A stretch of DNA of 6,486 nucleotides from Modestobacter sp. (GTDB lineage Bacteria > Actinomycetota > Actinomycetes > Mycobacteriales > Geodermatophilaceae), in NCBI GenBank assembly GCA_025966175.1, contig JAOPVN010000075.1, forward strand, positions 1-6,486, in the 5' to 3' direction. Under the pieces are notes generated by a model, which did not search any database, was not told where the DNA came from, and was given only the letters and a program-made list of their open reading frames with translations. The translations under genes and the position numbers were made by a program. Each line of letters begins with the position of its first letter. The stretch's first letter is position 1. Positions 1 to 5,507 of this stretch are shown piece by piece.

Positions 1-1103
1 AGTACCGCCGCGAGACCAACACGATGCCCAACTGGGCGGGGTCGTGCTGGTACTACCTGCGCTACCTGGACCCGGCCGACGACGAGCGCTTCGTCGACCC
101 GGAGCTGGAGCGGTACTGGATGGGCCCGCGGCAGCCCGGCGACGTCGGCGGTGTGGACCTGTACGTCGGCGGCGTCGAGCACGCGGTGCTGCACCTGCTG
201 TACGCCCGGTTCTGGCACAAGGTGCTGTTCGACCTGGGGTACGTCTCCAGCGAGGAGCCGTTCCGCCGGCTGGTGAACCAGGGCTACATCTCGGCCTTCG
301 CGTACACCGACGAGCGGGGCTTCTACGTGCCCGCCGCCGAGGTCGTGGAGAAGGACGGCCAGTTCCGCTACGAGGGCAAGCCGGTCAACCGTGAGTACGG
401 GAAGATCGGCAAGAGCCTGAAGAACATGGTCACGCCGGACGAGATGATCGAGGCGTTCGGCGCGGACACCTTCCGGGTCTACGAGATGTCGACCGGGCCG
501 CTGGAGCAGTCCCGGCCGTGGGAGACCAAGGCCGTCGTCGGCTCGCAGCGGCTGCTGCAGCGGATCTGGCGGGTCGTGGTCGACGAGGAGACCGGCGCGG
601 CGCGGGCCGCCGACGTCGAGCCCGACGACGAGACCTCGCGGGCGCTGCACCGGGCCGTCGAGGCGGTCCGCGACGGCATGACCACGCTGCGGTTCAACAT
701 CGCCATCGCCCGGATCACCGAGCTGACCAACCACCTGACCTCGGCCTACCCGCCGGGGACGGCGGTGCCCCGCTCGGTGGCCGAGGGGCTGGTCCTGCTG
801 GTGGCGCCGCTGGCCCCGCACGTCGGCGAGGAGCTGTGGGCCCGGCTGGGCCACCAGGAGTCCGTCGCCTGGGCGTCCTTCCCGGTCGCGGACCCGCAGT
901 GGCTGGTCGACGAGACCGTGCAGGTCGCCGTCCAGGTCAACGGCAAGGTGCGGGCCCAGGTGGCGGTGCCCGCCGGCGCGGAGGCCGCGCTGCTGGAGGC
1001 GGCGGCACGGGCCGACGAGCGGATCGCGGCCTACCTGGACGGCGCCACCGTGCGCCGAGTGGTCGCGGTGCCGGGCCGGCTGGTCAACTTCGTCCTGGGC
1101 TAG
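1..1103 (+). CDS. leuS: Leucyl-tRNA synthetase, 3' part (5' end outside window)
   Basis: Cytoplasmic class Ia aminoacyl-tRNA synthetase that charges tRNA-Leu with leucine using ATP. The reading frame is open from base 3 and about 366 C-terminal residues are visible; the first ATG in frame (24) is internal, because the conserved stretch RETNTMPNWAGSCWYYLRYL runs through it. The KMSKS-loop equivalent is KIGKS (bases 402-416), followed by LKNMVTPDE and GADTFRVYEMS, the usual LeuRS arrangement after the catalytic Rossmann fold. An alpha-helical anticodon-binding domain follows, then the small C-terminal domain (VQVNGKVRAQV near bases 925-960) that contacts the tRNA. The HIGH motif and the CP1 editing domain must lie upstream of the window. 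The gene ends in TAG just before a hairpin and is convergent with lipB. Methionine to isoleucine and serine to glycine in KMSKS is, from memory, normal for actinobacterial LeuRS. Identification is secure. Confidence 0.97.
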   Translation, partial: YRRETNTMPNWAGSCWYYLRYLDPADDERFVDPELERYWMGPRQPGDVGGVDLYVGGVEHAVLHLLYARFWHKVLFDLGYVSSEEPFRRLVNQGYISAFAYTDERGFYVPAAEVVEKDGQFRYEGKPVNREYGKIGKSLKNMVTPDEMIEAFGADTFRVYEMSTGPLEQSRPWETKAVVGSQRLLQRIWRVVVDEETGAARAADVEPDDETSRALHRAVEAVRDGMTTLRFNIAIARITELTNHLTSAYPPGTAVPRSVAEGLVLLVAPLAPHVGEELWARLGHQESVAWASFPVADPQWLVDETVQVAVQVNGKVRAQVAVPAGAEAALLEAAARADERIAAYLDGATVRRVVAVPGRLVNFVLG

Positions 1104-1110
1104 GGCCCGC

Positions 1111-1166
1111 GCGGCCCCCTCCTCGGCCTCCCCGAGCGTGCCAGGGGAGCCAGGAGGGGGGTCCTT
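1111..1166 (+). terminator. Imperfect hairpin terminator after leuS
   Basis: The outer stem CCCCCTCCT (1115-1123) pairs perfectly with AGGAGGGGG (1152-1160). The inner arm 1125-1133 pairs with 1144-1151 with one bulged C, closing a loop of about 10 nt. The right arm is followed by TCCTT, a poor T-tract, and the lipB stop lies 3 bp beyond. It separates the convergent leuS and lipB genes and may stop both. Its sequence is related to the element at 1838-1895. Confidence 0.75.
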
Positions 1167-1168
1167 CC

Positions 1169-1819
1169 TCAGGCAGGGACGGCGGTCAGAACCTCGCGCA
1201 TCGCCTGCTCGACGGCGTCGATGACCTCGCTGATCGGCACGTCGCCGCCCAGTTCGGCGCTGAGCGAGGTGGCGCCGGCGTCCGGGATCCCACACGGCAC
1301 CATGTTGCTGAAGGCCGCCATGTCGGGGTCGCAGTTGAGCGCGAAGCCGTGCATCGTGACCCCGCGAGCGACCCGGACCCCGATCGCGGCGACCTTGCGG
1401 TCGGGGCGATGGCCCTGCCCCGGAGCGTCGGCCCGGACCCAGACGCCGCTGTGCCCCTCGACCTGCCCGGTGGCCACGCCGACGCCGGCGCAGACCGTGA
1501 TGAGCGCCTGTTCCATCCGCCGGACGTGCGCGACGACGTCGACCGGGTCGGGCAGCGCCACGATCGGGTAGCCGACCAGCTGCCCCGGGCCGTGCCAGGT
1601 GATCTTGCCGCCGCGGTCGACGTCGATGACCGGGGTGCCGTCGAAGGGCCGCTCGTGCGGCTCGGTGCGCTTGCCGGCGGTGTACACCGGCGGGTGCTCG
1701 AGGAGCAGCAGCGTGTCGGGACCGGTGCCCGCGACACGTTCCTCGTGCAGCTTCCGCTGCCACGCCCACGCGTCCTCGTAGGGGACCGTGCCCGCCCGGA
1801 TCACTCGCAGCTCGCTCAC
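1169..1819 (-). CDS. lipB: Lipoyl(octanoyl) transferase LipB
   Basis: Cytoplasmic octanoyl-ACP:protein N-octanoyltransferase. It moves octanoate from acyl carrier protein to the lysine of lipoyl domains (E2 subunits, GcvH), the first step of lipoate assembly before LipA inserts sulfur. The 216-residue product is of normal length. Visible landmarks are LLLLEHPPVYTAG (about 37-49), RGGKITWHGPGQLVGYP (69-85), Lys142 in KVAAIG and Cys176 in MVPCGI. These two fall at exactly the numbers of the catalytic Lys142/Cys176 dyad I know from M. tuberculosis LipB, so the enzyme should be active. The start is GTG; no Shine-Dalgarno is visible, but a TANNNT box lies 7 nt upstream, suggesting a leaderless message. 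The upstream neighbour on the same strand is the S51 peptidase, separated by a hairpin. lipA is not adjacent as it is in mycobacteria; leuS lies there instead. Confidence 0.97.
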   Translation of the reverse strand: MSELRVIRAGTVPYEDAWAWQRKLHEERVAGTGPDTLLLLEHPPVYTAGKRTEPHERPFDGTPVIDVDRGGKITWHGPGQLVGYPIVALPDPVDVVAHVRRMEQALITVCAGVGVATGQVEGHSGVWVRADAPGQGHRPDRKVAAIGVRVARGVTMHGFALNCDPDMAAFSNMVPCGIPDAGATSLSAELGGDVPISEVIDAVEQAMREVLTAVPA

Positions 1820-1826
1820 GCTGCCG

Positions 1827-1832
1827 AGCCTA
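1827..1832 (-). promoter_or_regulatory. Candidate -10 box of lipB (leaderless start)
   Basis: On the minus strand TAGGCT fits the actinobacterial TANNNT -10 pattern and is followed by 7 nt (CGGCAGC) and then the GTG of lipB. Transcription would start at or one base before the start codon, which agrees with the missing ribosome binding site. No convincing -35 is seen; that region lies inside the upstream hairpin. This is inference from spacing and pattern only. Confidence 0.4.
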
Positions 1833-1837
1833 TGTGA

Positions 1838-1895
1838 AAGGACCCCGTCCCCCCCACCCCTCGCGGGCTCGGGGCGGGCCCCTGGACGGGGCCGC
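1838..1895 (-). terminator. Imperfect hairpin terminator after the S51 peptidase gene
   Basis: On the minus strand CCCCGTCC (1891-1884) pairs with GGACGGGG (1850-1843). An inner stem pairs 1878-1871 with 1860-1853 with one A-C mismatch around a loop of about 10 nt. TCCTTT follows the right arm. It begins directly after the TGA of the peptidase gene. It shares sequence blocks and layout with the leuS terminator, including a compensatory base-pair difference in the outer stem. Confidence 0.7.
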
Positions 1896-2630
1896 TCAAC
1901 GCAGCCGCCGGGGTTCGATCCGGGTCTCCACCGCGGTGCCGTCGTCCCCGCGATCGACCCGGTAGGCGGCCTTGCCGGGCCGGTCCGCGACGGCCTCGAC
2001 CAGCTCGGTGCCTCGGTAGACCAGCCCCACCCCGTCGTCGGTGGCGTGCCCGGGCGGGAGCGTGCCGTCGGCGACGAGCCGGTGGTACAGCGGGCGGCGC
2101 TGAGGCTCGGAGTCGTAGTGCACCCCGTTGCTGAACGGCAGCAGCCCCAGCCCGTTCGTCACCGGCCGCAGGTCGGGCCCGAAGGAGTCGGTGGTACCGC
2201 CGACGTGCCAGCACAGCGATCCGGCCGAGACCCCGCCGAGGACCACCCCGGCCTGCCACGCCTCCCGGAATACCTCGTCCAGCCCGTGCACCCGCCACAC
2301 CGCCAGCAGGTTGGCGACGCTGCCGCCCCCGACCCAGACGACGTCCTGGGCGAGCAGATGGGCCCGGACGTCGGTGACCGTCGGCATCGGGAACAGGCTC
2401 AGGTGGGAGGCGGCGACGTCCCGGTCGGCGAAGGCCCCGTAGAAGCCGGCGACCCGGGCCGGATCGTCGCCGGTGGCTGTGCCGAGGTAGCAGATGCGGG
2501 GCCGTCGTGGGCCGCCGGCGAGCTGGAACGCCAGGTCGAACACCGGGCCGGGGGCCCAGTCGTAGGGCCCGCGTCCGCGGGAGTCGAAGCCCACGCTGGT
2601 GGCCAGCACGGTCGGCGCGGTCGCGGGCAT
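1896..2630 (-). CDS. Peptidase E-like serine hydrolase (family S51, class I glutamine amidotransferase-like fold)
   Basis: Probable cytoplasmic serine peptidase related to alpha-aspartyl dipeptidase PepE; the substrate cannot be read from sequence and could be another small peptide. The protein is 244 residues, close to the roughly 230 of PepE. From the chosen start: a first strand PTVLATSVGF, the WVGGGSVANLLAVW segment (99-112), the nucleophile elbow GGVSAGS with Ser135, and His171 in SNGVHYD. The Ser-to-His spacing of 36 residues is near that of Salmonella PepE (Ser120/His157). There is no signal peptide or membrane segment. I start at the ATG at 2630 because GGAGGT lies 9 nt upstream and family similarity begins there; the frame is open to 2747, but the extra 39 residues look like shadow coding. 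It diverges from the kinase gene and is followed by a hairpin before lipB, so it is probably its own transcription unit. Confidence 0.85.
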   Translation of the reverse strand: MPATAPTVLATSVGFDSRGRGPYDWAPGPVFDLAFQLAGGPRRPRICYLGTATGDDPARVAGFYGAFADRDVAASHLSLFPMPTVTDVRAHLLAQDVVWVGGGSVANLLAVWRVHGLDEVFREAWQAGVVLGGVSAGSLCWHVGGTTDSFGPDLRPVTNGLGLLPFSNGVHYDSEPQRRPLYHRLVADGTLPPGHATDDGVGLVYRGTELVEAVADRPGKAAYRVDRGDDGTAVETRIEPRRLR

Positions 2631-2639
2631 CGGGCAGGG

Positions 2640-2645
2640 ACCTCC
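2640..2645 (-). promoter_or_regulatory. Ribosome binding site deciding the peptidase start
   Basis: GGAGGT on the minus strand, 9 nt before the ATG at 2630. It supports this start over upstream in-frame candidates reaching 2747. Confidence 0.75.
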
Positions 2646-2691
2646 GGCGGAGTGGTCCGGCGAACGCGGATCGTCGCCGTGGAGTCCCTCG

Positions 2692-2697
2692 AACCTA
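2692..2697 (-). promoter_or_regulatory. Candidate -10 box of the peptidase gene
   Basis: TAGGTT on the minus strand fits TANNNT and would place a transcription start near 2685, giving a leader of about 55 nt that includes the GGAGGT site. No clear -35 is seen. It also overlaps the short palindrome ACCTAGGT (2693-2700). Weak, pattern-only call. Confidence 0.25.
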
Positions 2698-2734
2698 GGT
2701 GGTGGTGCCCGGGACGGGACGACGGCGAGCGCGG

Positions 2735-2763
2735 TTGTGGACAGCACCGGGGCCTGTGGACAA
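2735..2763. promoter_or_regulatory. Two DnaA-box-like 9-mers in the divergent peptidase/kinase promoter region
   Basis: TGTGGACAA (2755-2763) is the exact reverse complement of TTGTCCACA, the DnaA box preferred in Streptomyces and close to E. coli TTATCCACA. TGTGGACAG (2736-2744) differs from it at one base. The two have the same orientation with starts 19 bp apart. Each also contains the small palindrome TGTGGACA with ends of the type TGT-N2-ACA, so a dimeric repressor or activator is an equally valid reading. They lie about 40 to 68 bp upstream of the kinase start codon. Confidence 0.5.
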
Positions 2764-2790
2764 CGTCAGCGCCGGGTCCGCCGGCCGCCC

Positions 2791-2796
2791 TACGGT
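2791..2796 (+). promoter_or_regulatory. Candidate -10 box of the kinase gene (leaderless start)
   Basis: TACGGT fits TANNNT and is followed by exactly 6 nt (CCCGAC) and then the ATG at 2803, so the A of the start codon is the expected transcription start. No Shine-Dalgarno sequence precedes the ATG. This agrees with a leaderless message and supports the chosen start. Confidence 0.55.
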
Positions 2797-2802
2797 CCCG
2801 AC

Positions 2803-4506
2803 ATGCCTGTCCCGTCCGCTCCCTCCGCAGCTCCCGTCGTGCCCGGGTACGTGCTCGAGGAGCTGCTCGGCCGGGGTGGCTCCGGGCAGGTCTGGCGGGC
2901 CCGGCCCCGCGGGGGTGGCACCCCGGTCGCGGTGAAGGTCCTCGTCCGCGGTGACCCGGAGCGCCAGGAGCGGGAGGCGGCGCTGCTGGGCGAGCTGGAC
3001 CACCCGCACCTGGTCCGGCTGCACGAGGTGGTGCGGCACGAGGTGCGCGGTGGCCCCGCCGAGGTCGCGCTCGTACTGGACCTGCTCGCCGGCGGCAGCC
3101 TGGCCGCGTTGCTGGCCCGGCGCGGGCGGCTGCGCCCTGGCGAGGTGGTCACCACCGTCGCACCGGTGGCCGCCGCGCTCGCCCACGCGCACGACCGCGG
3201 AGTCGTGCACGGCGACCTCTCGCCGGGCAACGTCGTGTTCACCGCGGAGGGGCGACCGGTGCTCACCGATCTCGGCACCGCCCGGCTGGTAGGTGACACG
3301 GCCCGCGCGGAAGTGACGCCGGCCTACGTCGACCCCGTGGTGGCCCGGGGCGGGGCCCCGGGGCCCGCCTCCGACGTCTTCGGGGTCGCGGCCGCGGCCT
3401 TCCACGCCCTCACCGGGATCGCACCCTGGAACGCCGCGGACCCCCGGGGCACGCTGACCGTCGCGGCCGCGGGCGAGCTCCCCGACCTCGCGCTCCTGGC
3501 GCCCGAGGCTCCCGAGGAGCTGGTCCGGGTGGTCCGGCGGGGACTGTCCCCGGAGCCCCACCAACGCGGCTCGGCCGCGGCCTTCGCGCTGGACCTGCGG
3601 CACGCCTGCCGTCCGGAACCCGTCCGGTTGCCGGTGGCGGGTGTGCCCGATGCGGAGCTCGGCCGTACCGGGCTGGGTGCCCTCACCGAGCTGACCCACC
3701 AGGTCCCTGGGCGCCGGCCGCGAGCGGCGCACGCCGCCCCGGTGCACGCGGGACGGTGGGCGCGACTGCGGGCCGGTGTTGCCGCCTGCGCCGGGCTGGA
3801 CGGCGGCCCGGGGCTGGGGGGACTCCTCGGCGGGGCGCTGCGGCGACTGGTCGTCGTCGGCGCGGTGGTGCTGGCCGTCGCCGCGGGCCTGGCCGGTGCC
3901 GCATGGGCGGGTGCCAGCTGGGGCGGGCGGCAGGGTGAACCACTGCCCGCGGCCGAGACCGCCCTGGCGACGGGGAACGCGGCCGGTACCGGTGCGCCGG
4001 CGGAGCAGAGCGCGGGCGCACCGACGGCCGGCCCGGCCGAGGGGGCCGGACCGCCCTCGGACGCAGGTGCCGGCGTCTCGGTGGCCGACCGGACCACAGC
4101 ACCGGACGACGACCCCGGGTGGACCGCGCTGCTCACCGAGCTCTACGCCCGTCGTGCCGCCGCCTTCACCGCCGCCGAGCCCGCGGTGCTCCCCGGTGCC
4201 TACCTGCCGGGCAGCGCGCTGCTGGAGCGGGACACCGCCCAGGTTTCGCGGCTGGTCGCGGCAGGGCAGACGTTGGAGGGCTTCGAGCCGCAGGTCCGCC
4301 GGCTGCTGTCGGTCACCCCGGACGGGGAGGACCGGGTCGTGCTCCGGCTGATCGACGAGCTGCCGGGCTACCGCGTGGTACCGGTCGCCGGGCCCGGGGC
4401 GGCGTCGGCGCAGGAGGTCGCGGGCCGGGGAGAGGCCGAGGTGCGCATCGTGGTGGAGCGAACGGCCGTCGGCTGGCGGATCAGCGACGCCCAGGTCGTG
4501 CGGTGA
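2803..4506 (+). CDS. Membrane-anchored Ser/Thr protein kinase, non-RD, with C-terminal extracytoplasmic domain
   Basis: A 567-residue, Hanks-type (Pkn-like) kinase. The N-terminal catalytic domain spans about 16-268: glycine loop GRGGSGQV (23-30), ATP lysine Lys45 in VAVKV, probable helix-C Glu58, catalytic loop HGDLSPGN (136-143) with Asp138 and Asn143, metal-binding DLG (156-158), and DP (177-178) in place of the APE tail. All core catalytic residues are present, but the HRD arginine is glycine (non-RD). A basic juxtamembrane stretch leads to one membrane helix (about 348-370). Then comes an Ala/Gly/Pro-rich linker (about 375-435) and a folded-looking domain (about 437-567: LLTELYARRAAAF, PGSALLERD, GWRISDAQV) that resembles an NTF2-like fold; no PASTA repeats. 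Topology predicts the kinase inside and the tail outside. The ATG at 2803 is preferred over the open frame back to 2599 because of the -10 box and because the extension overlaps the divergent gene. Substrates are unknown. Confidence 0.9.
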   Translation: MPVPSAPSAAPVVPGYVLEELLGRGGSGQVWRARPRGGGTPVAVKVLVRGDPERQEREAALLGELDHPHLVRLHEVVRHEVRGGPAEVALVLDLLAGGSLAALLARRGRLRPGEVVTTVAPVAAALAHAHDRGVVHGDLSPGNVVFTAEGRPVLTDLGTARLVGDTARAEVTPAYVDPVVARGGAPGPASDVFGVAAAAFHALTGIAPWNAADPRGTLTVAAAGELPDLALLAPEAPEELVRVVRRGLSPEPHQRGSAAAFALDLRHACRPEPVRLPVAGVPDAELGRTGLGALTELTHQVPGRRPRAAHAAPVHAGRWARLRAGVAACAGLDGGPGLGGLLGGALRRLVVVGAVVLAVAAGLAGAAWAGASWGGRQGEPLPAAETALATGNAAGTGAPAEQSAGAPTAGPAEGAGPPSDAGAGVSVADRTTAPDDDPGWTALLTELYARRAAAFTAAEPAVLPGAYLPGSALLERDTAQVSRLVAAGQTLEGFEPQVRRLLSVTPDGEDRVVLRLIDELPGYRVVPVAGPGAASAQEVAGRGEAEVRIVVERTAVGWRISDAQVVR

Positions 4507-4509
4507 CGA

Positions 4510-5415
4510 TCAGGGGCGGGCAAGGGCGGCCTGCAGCGCCGAGGGCAGATCGGGGTGGCGGTAGGAGAACCCGGCGGCCAGCAGCGCCGCCGGCACGACG
4601 CGCTGTCCGGCGAGGACCCCCACCCGCGCGAACTCGCCCAGAGCCAGCTGCAGCGCCGGGCCGGGCACGGTGAGGAACGCGCGGCGGTGCACGGCCGTGG
4701 CCAGGGCCTCGGTGAACGCGGCATTGGTCACCGGCTCCGGCGCGGTGAGGTTCACCGGACCGGACACCGGCGCGGTCAGCAGGAAGCGGATCGCGTCGAC
4801 CTCGTCGCGCAGGCTGATCCACGGGAAGTACTGCCGGCCGGAACCGAGCTTCCCGCCCAGCCCGAGCCGGAACAGCGGGAGCAGCCGGGCGAGCAGGCCA
4901 CCGCGGCCGAGCACGAGTCCGGTCCGCAGGGTCACCACCCGCGCGCCGGCGGTCGCAGCCGCCGCGGTGGCGGCCTCCCACTCGACGCAGACCCGGGCCA
5001 GGAAGTCCGTGCCGGGCGGAGCGCTCTCGTCGACGACCCGGTCACCCGTGTCGCCGTACCAGCCGACCGCCGAGGCGGACAGCAGCACCCGTTCCCGGCC
5101 CGGGTGGCTGGCCGCGGCGTCGGCGAGGGCCTGGCTGATCGTGGCGGTGCTGTCCACCCGGCTGCGGAGCACCTCCTGCTTGCGCTTGTCGGTCCAGCGC
5201 TTGTCCCCCACGCCGACACCGGCGAGGTTGACCACCGCGTCGACGTCGTCGAGGAGCCCCGGGGGGATCCGGTGGTGGGCCGGTTCCCAGCGGTGCTCGT
5301 CCGCGGTCCGCGGTGTCCGGCGGACCAGCCGCAGCACCTCCTGCCCGTCGGCGCGCAGCGAGCGCACGAGCTCGGATCCGATCAGGCCGGAGGATCCGGT
5401 GACGGCGACCTTCAT
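4510..5415 (-). CDS. TIGR01777/YfcH family NAD(P)-binding SDR (epimerase-like) protein
   Basis: A 301-residue atypical extended short-chain dehydrogenase/reductase of the TIGR01777 (YfcH, Rv2216-like) family; the reaction is not known. The N-terminal Rossmann fold carries VTGSSGLIGS, a GxxGxxG dinucleotide motif (residues 7-13), then NLAG (63-66), SASAVGWYGDTGD (113-125), RTGLVLGRGG (164-173), FPWISLRDEVDAI (197-209) and GPVNLTAPEPVTN (219-231). The C-terminal DUF1731 segment ends GQRVVPAALLAAGFSYRHPDL (270-290). No signal peptide or membrane segment is seen. The ATG at 5415 is chosen because AGGGAG lies 6 nt upstream and the Rossmann strand MKVAVTGS begins there; the frame is open to 5598, but that overlaps the E2 gene. 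It lies just downstream of the E2 gene on the same strand, as in mycobacteria, but with a strong terminator between. Its stop lies 3 bp from the convergent kinase stop. Confidence 0.93.
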   Translation of the reverse strand: MKVAVTGSSGLIGSELVRSLRADGQEVLRLVRRTPRTADEHRWEPAHHRIPPGLLDDVDAVVNLAGVGVGDKRWTDKRKQEVLRSRVDSTATISQALADAAASHPGRERVLLSASAVGWYGDTGDRVVDESAPPGTDFLARVCVEWEAATAAAATAGARVVTLRTGLVLGRGGLLARLLPLFRLGLGGKLGSGRQYFPWISLRDEVDAIRFLLTAPVSGPVNLTAPEPVTNAAFTEALATAVHRRAFLTVPGPALQLALGEFARVGVLAGQRVVPAALLAAGFSYRHPDLPSALQAALARP

Positions 5416-5421
5416 CGTGTG

Positions 5422-5427
5422 CTCCCT
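5422..5427 (-). promoter_or_regulatory. Ribosome binding site of the TIGR01777 gene
   Basis: AGGGAG on the minus strand, 6 nt before the ATG at 5415. It decides this start over the upstream in-frame extension into the E2 gene. Five of its bases (GGGAG) are complementary to CTCCC in the upstream leader (5450-5446). Confidence 0.7.
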
Positions 5428-5440
5428 GAGTCGGGGCGCG

Positions 5441-5469
5441 GGTGCGGGAGGCGCACCGACGGGGTGCGC
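5441..5469 (-). other. Possible competing-hairpin leader of the TIGR01777 gene
   Basis: On the minus strand, segment A GCGCACC (5469-5463), B GGTGCGC (5457-5451) and C CGCACC (5446-5441) follow each other. B can pair perfectly with A (7 bp, 5-nt loop) or with C (6 bp, 5-nt loop), but not with both. The geometry resembles an attenuator or RBS-masking leader, but short GC-only stems arise easily in DNA this GC-rich. Low confidence that it has a function. Confidence 0.25.
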
Positions 5470-5475
5470 AGACAG

Positions 5476-5507
5476 CGAGGGGCCCCGGCCGAAGCCGGGG
5501 CCCCTCG
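5476..5507 (-). terminator. Strong cUUCGg hairpin terminator after sucB/dlaT
   Basis: A perfect 14-bp, GC-rich stem (5476-5489 with 5494-5507) closes a 4-base loop. Read on the minus strand, the direction of the E2 gene, the loop is TTCG closed by C-G, the very stable UUCG tetraloop. It begins 8 bp after the E2 stop codon. No T-tract follows (CTGTCTG), as is common for actinobacterial terminators. It should separate E2 expression from the TIGR01777 gene downstream. Confidence 0.85.

Noticed and set aside
402..416. Apparent degeneration of the LeuRS KMSKS motif to KIGKS
   Set aside because: Both lysines and the final serine are kept and, from memory, mycobacterial LeuRS has the same form, so it is a lineage variant and not a defect.
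518..1837. Long plus-strand open frame of 439 codons across the end of leuS and all of lipB
   Set aside because: It lies over two securely identified genes in other frames, its product is a low-complexity Arg/Gly/Ala/Pro mix without family features, and open shadow frames are expected at this GC content.
2631..2747. 39-codon N-terminal extension of the peptidase frame
   Set aside because: A good GGAGGT site sits before the ATG at 2630, and the extension is not peptidase-like; it would also cover the DnaA-box-like sites.
2599..2802. 68-codon N-terminal extension of the kinase frame
   Set aside because: It overlaps the divergent peptidase start and the regulatory gap and has no kinase similarity, while the ATG at 2803 has a well-placed -10 box.
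1788..2954. Plus-strand open frame of 388 codons opposite the peptidase gene
   Set aside because: It is antisense to the S51 peptidase and crosses the divergent promoter region; the composition is shadow-like and no domain is recognisable.
3344..3366. GGGGCCCC-type self-complementary run inside the kinase gene
   Set aside because: It encodes the Gly/Ala/Pro stretch RGGAPGP with GC-rich codons in the proper frame; no separate function needs to be assumed.
2695..3747. Minus-strand open frame of 350 codons opposite the kinase
   Set aside because: It is antisense to the conserved kinase domain, and its Arg/Gly/His-rich product is typical of a reverse-strand shadow.
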